A DNA stretch of 32,821 bases from NCBI GenBank assembly GCA_946061515.1, contig CAMGRL010000021.1, forward strand, positions 1 to 32,821, in the 5' to 3' direction. The notes under the pieces are model-generated. The model ran no database searches. It saw nothing but the letters and a program-made list of their open reading frames with translations, and was not told the DNA's origin. Numbering within the stretch: the stretch's first letter is position 1; the number at the start of each line of letters is the position of its first letter. Below are positions 1 through 7,351 of the stretch, piece after piece. The DNA comes from an uncultured Clostridia bacterium. Its GTDB lineage: Bacteria; Bacillota; Clostridia; Oscillospirales; Oscillospiraceae. The position numbers and the translations under genes were made by a program.

Positions 1-2
1 TG

Positions 3-674
3 CTCCTCAGCGACGAGACCAAGTGCTTCGCCTTCCTGGCCGGCCACGAGTCCTTCGCCGCCGCCGAGGGCGCGATCGGCATCGTGAAGAACGCCAACAA
101 GGCCCGCAAGCAGCCCCTGCGCGTTATCCTCAACGGTCTGGGCAAGGACGCTGCTCAGATCATCTCCCGCATCAACGGCTTTACCTATGTGCAGACCCAG
201 TTTGATTATTTCACCGGCGAGCTGAAGGTCGTCCGTGAGATCCGCTACTCTGAGACCGAGCGTGCCGACGTCCGCTGCTACGGCGGCGACGACGTGCGCG
301 AGGGCGTTGCCATCATGCACGCTGAGGGCGTTGACGTGTCCATCACCGGCAACTCCACCAACCCCACCCGCTTCCAGCACCCTGTTGCCGGCACCTACAA
401 GAAGGAGTGCATCGAGCAGGGCAAGAAGTACTTCTCCGTGGCCTCCGGCGGCGGCACCGGCCGCACCCTGCACCCGGACAACATGGCAGCCGGCCCTGCT
501 TCCTACGGCATGACCGACACCATGGGCCGTATGCACAGTGATGCGCAGTTTGCCGGCTCCTCCTCCGTCCCCGCTCACGTGGAGATGATGGGCTTTTTGG
601 GCATGGGCAACAACCCCATGGTCGGCGCTACCGTTGCTGTGGCCGTTGCCGTGAACGAAGCACTGAACAAGTAA
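3..674 (+). CDS. GGGtGRT-family protein, C-terminal part (5' end outside window)
   Basis: The frame is open from base 3 to the TAA at 672-674, giving 223 residues of a protein whose start lies upstream. The diagnostic string GGGTGRTLHPDNMAAGPASY is followed by a Gly/Met-rich stretch (MGFLGMGNNPMVGATVAVAV). This matches the conserved bacterial family named after its GGGtGRT motif (Pfam GGGtGRT, about 330 residues in full), so roughly two thirds is visible. No signal peptide or obvious membrane segment is seen in this part, so it is probably cytosolic. The family has no established biochemical function that I know of, and I do not assign one. A strong terminator follows directly, so this is the last gene of its transcript. 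Confidence 0.85.
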   Translation, partial: LLSDETKCFAFLAGHESFAAAEGAIGIVKNANKARKQPLRVILNGLGKDAAQIISRINGFTYVQTQFDYFTGELKVVREIRYSETERADVRCYGGDDVREGVAIMHAEGVDVSITGNSTNPTRFQHPVAGTYKKECIEQGKKYFSVASGGGTGRTLHPDNMAAGPASYGMTDTMGRMHSDAQFAGSSSVPAHVEMMGFLGMGNNPMVGATVAVAVAVNEALNK

Positions 675-691
675 TTTTCCCATAGTGATTC

Positions 692-727
692 AAAATGAGG
701 TCCCGTTAAAGTGGGGCCTCATTTTTT
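692..727 (+). terminator. Rho-independent terminator after the GGGtGRT gene
   Basis: The stem AAAATGAGGTCCC pairs with GGGGCCTCATTTT around an 8-nt loop (one G-T wobble) and runs into a T-tract. It begins 17 bases after the stop codon. Confidence 0.9.
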
Positions 728-834
728 GTCAGATATGGACAAAAGTACTAAATTTTGAAATAAATTTTTCGCGCCTTATTGCGTTTCCTTCGCGCTTGTT
801 ATAAAATGAAAACCGAGATCCCGGAAGGGAGATA

Positions 835-995
835 ATACTAATTCTTGATGGAAAGATTGAATCAGCAGCGAAGGGATATTGGTGCAAGACAAGGCAGAGG
901 AGCGCCGCCATACTTTGTGTATGGCAAGTGACGATAACGCAGTATTGCGCCAATAGACCAAGCTGATCTTAAAGATTTTTATCAAGAATTAGTAT
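835..995. mobile_element. MITE-like element with 15-bp perfect terminal inverted repeats
   Basis: ATACTAATTCTTGAT at 835-849 is the exact reverse complement of ATCAAGAATTAGTAT at 981-995. The similarity continues inward imperfectly (GGAAAGATTGAATCAGC against the complement of GCTGATCTTAAAGATT). The interior carries a small hairpin, GCCATAC-TTTGT-GTATGGC, near 918-936. TAA occurs at both outer edges (833-835 and 995-997), a possible short target duplication. No transposase is encoded, so this would be a non-autonomous element. Its right end abuts the Shine-Dalgarno of the next gene. Nothing else is recognisable in the 675-1010 gap except the terminator and a weak -10-like TATAAA at 800-805. 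Confidence 0.6.
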
Positions 996-1010
996 AAGGG
1001 AGGAACTACC

Positions 1011-1901
1011 GTGAGCGAAAAGAAGAAAAAGCGCTGGGGAGACCGGCGCGACGGCCGCTGGGTGAGAGAGGCCCCCGGCCTGCAGACCGTTATGGCCCAC
1101 CTGATGCCCAACCGCACAGACTGCGAGGTCTATATCAACGACACCATTGACGCCACCGAGCTTGTAAAATTTCTGGAGAAGAAAAACGCGGAGCACCCCG
1201 AGTACAAAACCACGCTTTTCCACTGCTTTATTCTGGGCATCGCCCGCATGGTAAAGGAGCGCCCACTGATGAACCGCTTCATTCAGGGCAGGCGGATCTA
1301 TGAGCGGGACGAGATCAGCCTGAGCTTTGTCTGCAAGCGCCGCTTTTCCGACAGCGGGGAGGAGGCGCTGATGGTGCTGGTGCCCAAGGACACGGACACC
1401 ATCGACGATGTGAGCCGCAAGATCGTGGGCGATGTAAACGAGACCCGTAAGAGCGAGCACTCCACCGGCGGCGTGGACGCGCTGCTGGACGCCTTTGCCA
1501 AGATCCCCCGCCCGCTGCTGATGCTGCTGATCCGCATCATACGCTGGCTGGATTTCTGGGGGATTGCGCCCAATTTCATCACCGATGGCGACCCCAATTA
1601 CACCACCGTGCTGTGCAGCAATCTGGGCAGCATCAAGTGCAGCTCCGTCTATCACCATCTGAACAATTACGGCACCAACAGCATCATGGTCACTATCGGT
1701 ACCCTGCATAAGGAAGAGCGCATCATGCCCGACGGCAGCAAAGAGGAACGGGACGTGGTGGATATCGGCGCCACGCTGGATGAGCGCATTGCCGACGGCT
1801 TCTATTTTGCCCGCAGTCTCAAGCTGATCAAGCACATTTTCGCAAACCCCGAACTGCTGGACCGGCCCCTCAGCGAGCCCAGCGGCTTTGAGTATCAATA
1901 A
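1011..1901 (+). CDS. 2-oxoacid dehydrogenase E2-type acyltransferase-fold protein, catalytic His replaced
   Basis: This 296-residue protein starts at GTG, preceded by AAGGGAGG at 996-1003. It has the length and C-terminal pattern of the catalytic domain of 2-oxoacid dehydrogenase acyltransferases (chloramphenicol acetyltransferase-like fold), but has no lipoyl or E1/E3-binding domain. The segment LDERIADGFYFAR sits where E2 enzymes carry DHRxxDG, and the continuation KLIKHIFANPELL matches the usual end of the fold. The catalytic His of that motif is Glu258 here, so ordinary CoA-acyl transfer by the E2 mechanism is doubtful. A hydrophobic stretch at about 167-185 (RPLLMLLIRIIRWLDFWGI) could be membrane-associated. 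It appears monocistronic, with a terminator right behind it. The fold is likely; the substrate and activity are unknown. Confidence 0.7.
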   Translation: MSEKKKKRWGDRRDGRWVREAPGLQTVMAHLMPNRTDCEVYINDTIDATELVKFLEKKNAEHPEYKTTLFHCFILGIARMVKERPLMNRFIQGRRIYERDEISLSFVCKRRFSDSGEEALMVLVPKDTDTIDDVSRKIVGDVNETRKSEHSTGGVDALLDAFAKIPRPLLMLLIRIIRWLDFWGIAPNFITDGDPNYTTVLCSNLGSIKCSSVYHHLNNYGTNSIMVTIGTLHKEERIMPDGSKEERDVVDIGATLDERIADGFYFARSLKLIKHIFANPELLDRPLSEPSGFEYQ

Positions 1902-1920
1902 GTGCCGGAAACGACCGGGC

Positions 1921-1949
1921 AAATGCTCCCCTTTCAGGGGAGCATTTTT
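1921..1949 (+). terminator. Rho-independent terminator after the acyltransferase-fold gene
   Basis: A perfect 12-bp stem, AAATGCTCCCCT / AGGGGAGCATTT with a 3-nt loop, ends in TTTTT. It begins 19 bases after the stop codon. Confidence 0.9.
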
Positions 1950-1950
1950 G

Positions 1951-2138
1951 CGGGCCGCCACACAGGGCGGCCCCTACATTATCATCGGCAGTCTGGTGTA
2001 AGACCGTAGGGGCGGCCCTGCGTGGCCGCCCGTGTGTTTGATTCGGTCGGAAGCGCCGGAAGAAGCGGGCGACCGCAAGGGTCGCCCCTACAGTTCTGAT
2101 TGGGAATAGCGGTAGGGTTGGCCCTGCGTGGCCGCCCG
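1951..2138. repeat. Cluster of ~27-bp GC-rich intergenic repeats in both orientations
   Basis: A unit of the form GTAGGGGCGGCCCTGCGTGG + CCGCCCG lies at 2006-2032. A near-identical copy is at 2112-2138 (two mismatches). An inverted copy at 1951-1977 reads CGGGCCGCCACACAGGGCGG + CCCCTAC. A related hairpin, GGGCGACC-GCAAG-GGTCGCCC followed by CTAC, lies at 2067-2091. There is no coding potential. These look like dispersed, REP-like intergenic repeats rather than a gene or CRISPR. Confidence 0.7.
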
Positions 2139-2167
2139 GCTGCGGTTCAGAATGACAGGTTATTTTA

Positions 2168-2344
2168 GTGAAATATTTGCCTGACGGCAAATGTGAAATA
2201 ATGCCCTTCAGGCATTGTGAAATTTGATGCTGTGCATCAAGTGAAATGAAATAAATCCCCTCACGCCCGCAGGCATTTCACATGGCAAAGCCATATTTCA
2301 CACCGCGAAGCGGTATTTCACAAATCCCGCAAGGGATTTATTTC
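2168..2344. repeat. Symmetric array of small hairpins separated by GTGAAAT, then ATTTCAC
   Basis: GTGAAAT occurs at 2168, 2193, 2217 and 2241, with small hairpins between the copies (ATTTGCC/GGCAAAT, AATGCC/GGCATT, TTGATGC/GCATCAA). From 2275 the spacer is its reverse complement, ATTTCAC, at 2275, 2295 and 2315, with hairpins ATGGC/GCCAT, ACCGC/GCGGT and AAATCCC/GGGATTT. An outer 12-bp inverted repeat, GAAATAAATCCC (2248-2259) and GGGATTTATTTC (2333-2344), embraces the right half. The whole is a near-palindrome made of palindromes. It lies immediately downstream (minus sense) of the first CapA-like gene and its terminator. Confidence 0.75.
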
Positions 2345-2348
2345 GTTG

Positions 2349-2376
2349 AAAAAAGCACGCCGAAGCGTGCTTTTTT
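2349..2376 (-). terminator. Bidirectional terminator overlapping the stop of the first CapA-like gene
   Basis: AAAAAAGCACGC-CGAA-GCGTGCTTTTTT is a perfect 12-bp stem with T-tracts on both strands. It overlaps the last base of the minus-strand TGA stop at 2376-2378. Confidence 0.85.
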
Positions 2377-3518
2377 CACGGGTGCGCGTTGTGCCAGGCG
2401 GAGTAATCCGCGTTGCCGTTGGGGCCGTCGAAGCTGCCGTCCAGCTTGCTGATGACCCGGTTATACTCCTCCGTACCCTCCTCGTAGGGCGTGGGCCGGT
2501 AGTCGTTGGACTCCTTGGCCTGGCTGACACAGCAGGGGATAACGGTGATGCCGTCGTTGGTGACGCTGCCGTCCAAATCCCGCTTCAGCGTCACCTGCAC
2601 AATGGCGGTGTCCCAGTCGGAGGGGTTGGTGTTGCCGCCGAAGCTCCAGTTGCCCATGCTGTAAAGGATGACGCCGCCGTTATACTCCTCGATGGGCTGG
2701 AGACAGTGGGGGTGGCTGCCGTAGACCATATCCGCGCCCGCGTCGATACAGGCGTGGGCCAGGTCGATCTGGTACTGCTCCGGCTGGACGTGCAGCTCAA
2801 TACCCCAGTGGAAGGCGCAGATGATGTAATCCGCCCCATCGTTTTTCAGCTGCTCAATGGCCGCAAGGCACTTATCGGTATCCGGGGTGTAGTTGTTGAA
2901 CGCGCAGTAGATGCCCAGCTTCAGGCCGTTGGGCGTGGTGACGATCTGGGCCTGGTCCTCCTTGCCGTAGGGAATATTCACGGCCTCCAGCGCGGCGTAT
3001 GTATCCTCCGTGCCGGTGGTGCCGAAATCCATGCTGTGGTTGTTGGCGGTGGTCACAAAGTCCACGCCGCCCTGGACCAGAATATTGGCCCATTCCGTGG
3101 GCGCGCGGAAAAAGAAGGTCTGGTTGGACCAAAGGGCCTGGTCGGAGAAGGTACACTCCAGATTGCCGATGGTGTATTCGTCGTTTTCAAAATACTGTAC
3201 GGTGTTGGAGAAGGGATAGGCATAATCCCCGTTCATCTTCCGCTCATAATCGGTGGTGTACTGGTGGGAGGCCAGAGTGCAGTCGCCGATATAGGAGATG
3301 GTGAAGTATTCCGGCTCCGGCGTCGGTGTAGGAGTAGGCGTGGGCGTAGGGGTGGGAGTCGGGGTAGGTGTGGGGGCAGGCTCAGCGCTCTCCGCGGGCG
3401 TGGGAGAAGGCTCGGCGGCCGGGCTGTAATTTCCCAGAGACACGCGCAGCATGACCACATAGCCCATGGCGCAGAAGGCGAGAAACAGGCAGATGACACT
3501 GACGATATATTTTTTCAT
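2376..3518 (-). CDS. CapA family protein (PGA_cap metallophosphatase-like), membrane-anchored, copy 1
   Basis: This 380-residue protein begins MKKYIVSVICLFLAFCAMGY, a signal anchor of about 25 residues. A low-complexity Pro/Glu/Ser segment with nine Pro-Thr pairs (about 49-66) follows, a likely wall-spanning stalk. The extracellular domain starts near residue 72 and carries the PGA_cap family motifs in order: GDCTLA (78-83), NLECTFSD, TANNHSMDFG, FHWGIE and YGSHPHCLQ. These resemble the metal ligands of calcineurin-like phosphoesterases. The family is linked to poly-gamma-glutamate capsule handling, but no other capsule gene of that pathway is here, so the substrate is unknown. The ribosome site is TTGAGGTTTG upstream of ATG. 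It is a tandem paralogue of the gene at 3987-5159. Confidence 0.88.
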   Translation of the reverse strand: MKKYIVSVICLFLAFCAMGYVVMLRVSLGNYSPAAEPSPTPAESAEPAPTPTPTPTPTPTPTPTPTPEPEYFTISYIGDCTLASHQYTTDYERKMNGDYAYPFSNTVQYFENDEYTIGNLECTFSDQALWSNQTFFFRAPTEWANILVQGGVDFVTTANNHSMDFGTTGTEDTYAALEAVNIPYGKEDQAQIVTTPNGLKLGIYCAFNNYTPDTDKCLAAIEQLKNDGADYIICAFHWGIELHVQPEQYQIDLAHACIDAGADMVYGSHPHCLQPIEEYNGGVILYSMGNWSFGGNTNPSDWDTAIVQVTLKRDLDGSVTNDGITVIPCCVSQAKESNDYRPTPYEEGTEEYNRVISKLDGSFDGPNGNADYSAWHNAHP

Positions 3519-3552
3519 TCTTCAAACCTCAACAGTAACAGACAGTGTTCCA

Positions 3553-3823
3553 TATTATAATGTCTACTGAATAAACCGAAAATCGGTTTATTCACGCGGC
3601 TTATGCCGCGAAATTCCATAAAAACGGCTCTTTTAACCGTTTTTATGGAATTCAGACATTGTTACAATGCGTATTTTCCTTGGCGTGGCGCACCACGTCA
3701 AGGAAAAGTGCAAGGGTTTTGCGCAATTATGCACAAAACCTTTGCACTTGAACAAAGCCAATTGGCCTTGAAAGCCACTGCTTTCAAGGCTTGCGGCTTT
3801 GTTCAGTACGCATTATTATAATG
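3553..3823. mobile_element. Hairpin-rich inserted element flanked by a 10-bp direct repeat
   Basis: TATTATAATG occurs at 3553-3562 and again at 3814-3823, as expected for a target duplication. The ends are inverted repeats: AATGTCTACTGAATAAACC (3559-3577) against AATGCGTACTGAACAAAGCC read on the other strand from 3814. Inside are long hairpins: 3568-3594 (12-bp stem), 3595-3610 (CGCGGC/GCCGCG), 3612-3652 (16-bp stem), 3674-3707 (15-bp stem), 3708-3747 (18-bp stem) and 3749-3805 (two stacked stems). They form two cloverleaf-like modules closed by AATGTCT/AGACATT and AATGCGTA/TACGCATT. No protein is encoded. It looks like a non-autonomous mobile element. Confidence 0.7.
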
Positions 3824-3843
3824 AAGTTTATCGTATAAAGCAA
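3815..3843 (-). promoter_or_regulatory. Probable ancestral promoter of CapA-like copy 1, displaced by the inserted element
   Basis: On the minus strand TTGCTT (3843-3838), a 17-nt spacer and TATAAT (3820-3815) form a promoter that closely resembles the one of copy 2 (TTGCAT-N17-TACAAT). The duplicated TATAAT on the gene-proximal side (3559-3554) lacks a convincing -35, but lies exactly 35 nt from the ATG, the same distance as in copy 2. Confidence 0.5.
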
Positions 3844-3950
3844 GCATACTTTTCCGGCTGAAGGTAAAATTATGAATTTTAAGAAATGCACAGGGATAGT
3901 ATATGCCCGTATAACTGAATCATGCCGCAGCTGTCCCGGCAAGGGGCCGC

Positions 3951-3979
3951 AAAAAACTCCCGGGCGCAAGGCCCGGGAG
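3951..3979 (-). terminator. Rho-independent terminator of CapA-like copy 2
   Basis: Read on the minus strand, CTCCCGGGCC-TTGC-GCCCGGGAG is followed by TTTTTT. It starts 7 bases after the stop codon at 3987-3989. The stretch 3824-3950 upstream holds no gene that I can support. Confidence 0.9.
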
Positions 3980-3986
3980 ATGTGTT

Positions 3987-5159
3987 TTATCCTCTTTGAT
4001 ACCAGGAGCTGTAATCCACGCTGATATCGCCGCCCTCGTAGCTGCCGTTGAGCTTGGAGATGACCCGCTCATATTCCGCGCTGCCCTCCTCGTAGGGGGT
4101 GGGCTTATAGTCGTTGTAGGCGTATTTCTGGGCGTCGTTGGGGTCAGGCTCCTTGCTGCTGACCCGGCAGGGGATGACGGTGATGCCGTCGTTGGAAATG
4201 CTGCCGTCGGCGTCCCGGCGCAGGGTGATTTGGACGATGGCAGTGTCCGGATCTCTGGGCCTGTCGCTGCCGCCGAAGCTCCAGTTGCCCATGCCGTAAA
4301 GGATCACACTGTCCTTATACTCCTCAATGGGCTGGAGACAGTGGGCGTGGCTGCCGTAGACCAGGTCAGCCCCCGCGTCCACACAGGCGTGGGCCAGGTC
4401 GATCTGCTCCTGCTTGGGGGTGTAGACCACCTCGTCCTTTCCCCAGTGGAACATACAGATGATATAGTCTGCGCCGTCATTTTTCATCTGCGCAATGGCT
4501 TTTGCGGCTTTGCCCGCATCGGGGTAGAAATCGTTGTAGGCGGTGTAGATGCCGAACTTGATGCCGTTTTTGCTTTCAACGATCTGGGCCTGATCCTCAA
4601 TGCCATAGGGCAGGCCCACGGCATCAAGGGAGGCGCAGGTCTCGTCCACGCCCACCTGGAAGAAATCGTAACTGTGGTTGTTGGTGGTGGTCACAAAGTC
4701 CACACCGCCCTGGGTCAGGATATTGGCGTAATCGCTGCCGGCAAGAAAATAGAACATGGCGACAGTGTAGTCATAGGTCAGCTTGCGGTCAGAAAAGGTA
4801 CACTCCAGATTGGCTATGGTAAACTCGTCGTTTTCAAAGTACTGCACGGTGTTGGCAAAAGGGTAGGAAAAATCTCCGTTCACTTTGTTGACAAAGTCAG
4901 CGGAGTTGGGGCGGGGGGCCAGGGTACAGTCGCCGATGGCGGAAAGAGTGAAATATTCCGGCTCGGGCAGCGGCTCCGGCGTTACCTCCACGGAGGTTTC
5001 CACAGGTTCTGCGTCCTGAGAGGGCTGAACATCCTCCGCTGCGGGCTGGTTGGCAATATTCACCGCGTCCACATTCAGAGACATCCGCTGCAGCACAATA
5101 TAAAACATTGCGCAAAACAACAGCAGCGCACAGAGCAGGCACAAAAGATATTTTTTCAT
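3987..5159 (-). CDS. CapA family protein (PGA_cap metallophosphatase-like), membrane-anchored, copy 2
   Basis: The 390-residue protein begins MKKYLLCLLCALLLFCAMFY, a signal anchor. The ATG at 5159 is chosen over one 27 bases upstream because it matches copy 1 and has the same TGAGGTTTG ribosome site before it. The linker is acidic and Pro/Glu/Val-rich rather than Pro-Thr repeats. The domain then shows GDCTLA, NLECTFSD, TTNNHSYDF, MFHWGKDE and YGSHAHCLQ, all at positions equivalent to copy 1, so the metallophosphatase-like site is conserved. The two genes are similar almost throughout (for example QYFENDE and YKPTPYEEGS against YRPTPYEEGT), indicating tandem duplication. Each has its own promoter and terminator. 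The location should be extracytoplasmic; the substrate is unknown. Confidence 0.88.
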   Translation of the reverse strand: MKKYLLCLLCALLLFCAMFYIVLQRMSLNVDAVNIANQPAAEDVQPSQDAEPVETSVEVTPEPLPEPEYFTLSAIGDCTLAPRPNSADFVNKVNGDFSYPFANTVQYFENDEFTIANLECTFSDRKLTYDYTVAMFYFLAGSDYANILTQGGVDFVTTTNNHSYDFFQVGVDETCASLDAVGLPYGIEDQAQIVESKNGIKFGIYTAYNDFYPDAGKAAKAIAQMKNDGADYIICMFHWGKDEVVYTPKQEQIDLAHACVDAGADLVYGSHAHCLQPIEEYKDSVILYGMGNWSFGGSDRPRDPDTAIVQITLRRDADGSISNDGITVIPCRVSSKEPDPNDAQKYAYNDYKPTPYEEGSAEYERVISKLNGSYEGGDISVDYSSWYQRG

Positions 5160-5194
5160 TGACCAAACCTCATAAGAAAAAATCATACTGTTTT

Positions 5195-5223
5195 ATTGTA
5201 TTTTCTTTTTTCCGATAATGCAA
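5195..5223 (-). promoter_or_regulatory. Promoter of CapA-like copy 2
   Basis: On the minus strand TTGCAT (5223-5218), a 17-nt spacer and TACAAT (5200-5195) lie 35 nt before the ATG. The -35 is only a partial consensus match. Confidence 0.45.
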
Positions 5224-5256
5224 TAGTCAATATGTTAAATTTTGATGCAAATTATG

Positions 5257-5285
5257 CCAAAACCCCGGTTTTCCCGGGGTTTTGG
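5257..5285 (-). terminator. Likely terminator downstream of hppA
   Basis: CCAAAACCCCGG / CCGGGGTTTTGG is a perfect 12-bp stem with a 5-nt loop, 32 bases beyond the hppA stop. The trailing T-tract is poor, so termination efficiency is uncertain. Confidence 0.6.
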
Positions 5286-5317
5286 AGAAAAATTAAGAAA
5301 GTTAAGAAATTTAAGAA

Positions 5318-7309
5318 TTACAGGAGCCCGCCGATCTTGATGAACACAGGGGCGAACACCAGGGCCACCACGGTCATCAGCTTGATGAGGATGTTGATGG
5401 AGGGACCGGAGGTGTCCTTGAAGGGGTCGCCCACGGTGTCGCCCACCACGGCGGCCTTGTGGGCCTCGGAGCCTTTGCCGCCGTTGTGGCCCTCTTCGAT
5501 GTACTTTTTGGCGTTATCCCAGGCGCCGCCGGAGTTGGACATGTAGATGGCCAGCAGAACGCCGGTGACCAGAGAACCGGCCAGCAGACCGCCCAGCGCG
5601 GCGGGACCCAGCAGGATGCCCACGGCCAGGGGCACGACCACGGCCATCAGGCCCGGGGCCACCATCTCGCGGAGGGCGGCCCTGGTGGAGATGGAGACGC
5701 AGGAGCTGTAATCCGGCTTACCCTTGCCTTCCAGAATACCGGGGATCTCCCGGAACTGGCGGCGGACTTCCTCGATCATCTTATAGGCCGCTTTCGACAC
5801 GGAGTTCATGGTCATGGCGGAGAAAGCGAAGGGGAGCATACCGCCGATCAGCAGGCCGATGACCACATGGGGGGACAGCAGGTCGATGTTTTCCAGACCC
5901 ACCTCGGTGGCGTAGGAGACGAACAGGGCCAGAGCGGTCAGGGCGGCGGAGCCGATGGCGAAGCCCTTGCCCATGGCGGCGGTGGTGTTGCCCACGGCGT
6001 CCAGCTTGTCGGTGATGTTGCGCACGCTGTGGTCCAGGCCGCTCATCTCCGCGATGCCGCCGGAGTTGTCGGCAATGGGGCCGTATGCGTCCACAGCCAC
6101 GGTGATGCCGGTGGTGGACAGCATGCCCACTGCCGCCAGGGCGATGCCGTACAGATCGTCGGTGACGGCGTAGGATATGTAAATGCCCACGCAGATCAGC
6201 ACAATGGGCACCCAGGTGCTCATCATGCCAACGGCCACGCCGCTGATGATGGTGGTGGCGGAGCCGGTCTCGGACTGAGCGGCAATGCGCTTGACGGAGC
6301 GGTAATCCTCAGAGGTGTAGACCTCCGTCATAAAGCCGATGACCAGACCCACGATCAGTCCGGCGATGATGGCCAGCGCGCAGTAAATGCCGCCGAAGAA
6401 CAAATAGCTCATGATGACGGAGACCACGGCCACAATGCCCGCGGACACATAGGAGCCCATTTTCAGGGCCTTGTGGGGATTAGCGTTCTCCTTGCCCCGG
6501 ACAAAGAAGGTGGCGATCACGGAAGCCAGAATGCCGAAAGCGGCGATGATCAAAGGATAGATGGCGCCGGCGCCCTTGAAAAGACCAGCGGCGGAGACCC
6601 CCAGGGTCAGTGCGGAGACCAGCGCGCCCACATAGGACTCGAACAGGTCGGCGCCCATGCCCGCCACATCGCCCACGTTGTCCCCCACATTGTCGGCGAT
6701 AACGGCGGGGTTGCGGGGATCATCCTCGGGGATGCCCGCCTCCACCTTGCCCACCAGGTCCGCGCCTACGTCGGCAGCCTTGGTGTAAATGCCGCCGCCC
6801 ACACGGGCGAACAGGGCGATGGACGAAGCGCCCAGAGAGAAGCCGAAGAGAATGTTGTAGTTGCCGGTGATGATGTAGATCAGACTACAGCCCAAAAGGC
6901 CCAGGCCCACAACGCACATGCCCATCACCGAGCCGCCGGAGAAGGCGATGGACAGGGCCTTGTTCATGCCGCTCTCCATGGCGGCGTTGGCAGTGCGCAC
7001 ATTGGCCCGGGTAGCCACCTTCATCCCGCAGAAGCCCGCGGCAATGGAGAACAGCGCGCCGATAAGGAAACAGACCGCCGTGCCAATGTTGATGAATACG
7101 GCGATCAGCGCAAAAAGCACCACAATGAAAATGGCAAGGATTTTATATTCGGACATCAGAAAGGCGTTGGCTCCCTCGGCAATGGCGGAGGCAATCTCCT
7201 GCATCCTGGCGTTCCCCGGCGCGGCCTTGGACACATAGTGCGCCTTATAGGCGGCGAACAGCAGCGCAATCAGCGCAAGCACAGGCGTAAGCCAAATGAT
7301 TTTTTCCAT
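5318..7309 (-). CDS. hppA: K+-dependent membrane-bound pyrophosphatase (Na+ or H+ pumping)
   Basis: The 663-residue, highly hydrophobic protein has the normal family length and about 16 membrane segments. It couples hydrolysis of pyrophosphate to ion export across the cytoplasmic membrane. Diagnostic motifs are [19 protein letters not shown] (196-214, substrate and Mg site), [14 protein letters not shown] (409-422) and [20 protein letters not shown] (623-642). [11 protein letters not shown] at 440-450 has Ala and Gly where K+-independent proton pumps have Lys and Thr (GNTTKATTKG), placing it in the K+-dependent class. Many members of that class in anaerobes pump Na+, but the ion cannot be decided by eye. 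AAAGGGAG lies before the ATG and a good promoter lies 40 bases upstream. It is monocistronic. Confidence 0.95.
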   Translation of the reverse strand: MEKIIWLTPVLALIALLFAAYKAHYVSKAAPGNARMQEIASAIAEGANAFLMSEYKILAIFIVVLFALIAVFINIGTAVCFLIGALFSIAAGFCGMKVATRANVRTANAAMESGMNKALSIAFSGGSVMGMCVVGLGLLGCSLIYIITGNYNILFGFSLGASSIALFARVGGGIYTKAADVGADLVGKVEAGIPEDDPRNPAVIADNVGDNVGDVAGMGADLFESYVGALVSALTLGVSAAGLFKGAGAIYPLIIAAFGILASVIATFFVRGKENANPHKALKMGSYVSAGIVAVVSVIMSYLFFGGIYCALAIIAGLIVGLVIGFMTEVYTSEDYRSVKRIAAQSETGSATTIISGVAVGMMSTWVPIVLICVGIYISYAVTDDLYGIALAAVGMLSTTGITVAVDAYGPIADNSGGIAEMSGLDHSVRNITDKLDAVGNTTAAMGKGFAIGSAALTALALFVSYATEVGLENIDLLSPHVVIGLLIGGMLPFAFSAMTMNSVSKAAYKMIEEVRRQFREIPGILEGKGKPDYSSCVSISTRAALREMVAPGLMAVVVPLAVGILLGPAALGGLLAGSLVTGVLLAIYMSNSGGAWDNAKKYIEEGHNGGKGSEAHKAAVVGDTVGDPFKDTSGPSINILIKLMTVVALVFAPVFIKIGGLL

Positions 7310-7351
7310 AAAATGATTCTCCCTTTAGTTTATTTGCCTCTGTGTTTGTAC

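Noticed and set aside
729-985. Short minus-strand open frames over the 835-995 element
   Set aside because: They span the inverted-repeat element and have no Shine-Dalgarno or family features.
2168-2344. Regularly spaced GTGAAAT as a CRISPR-like array
   Set aside because: The repeat is only 7 bp, the intervals are themselves palindromes, and orientation flips in the middle. No cas genes are present.
3603-3821. 72-residue open frame inside the hairpin element
   Set aside because: It is composed of the arms of hairpins, with no ribosome site and no protein-like pattern.
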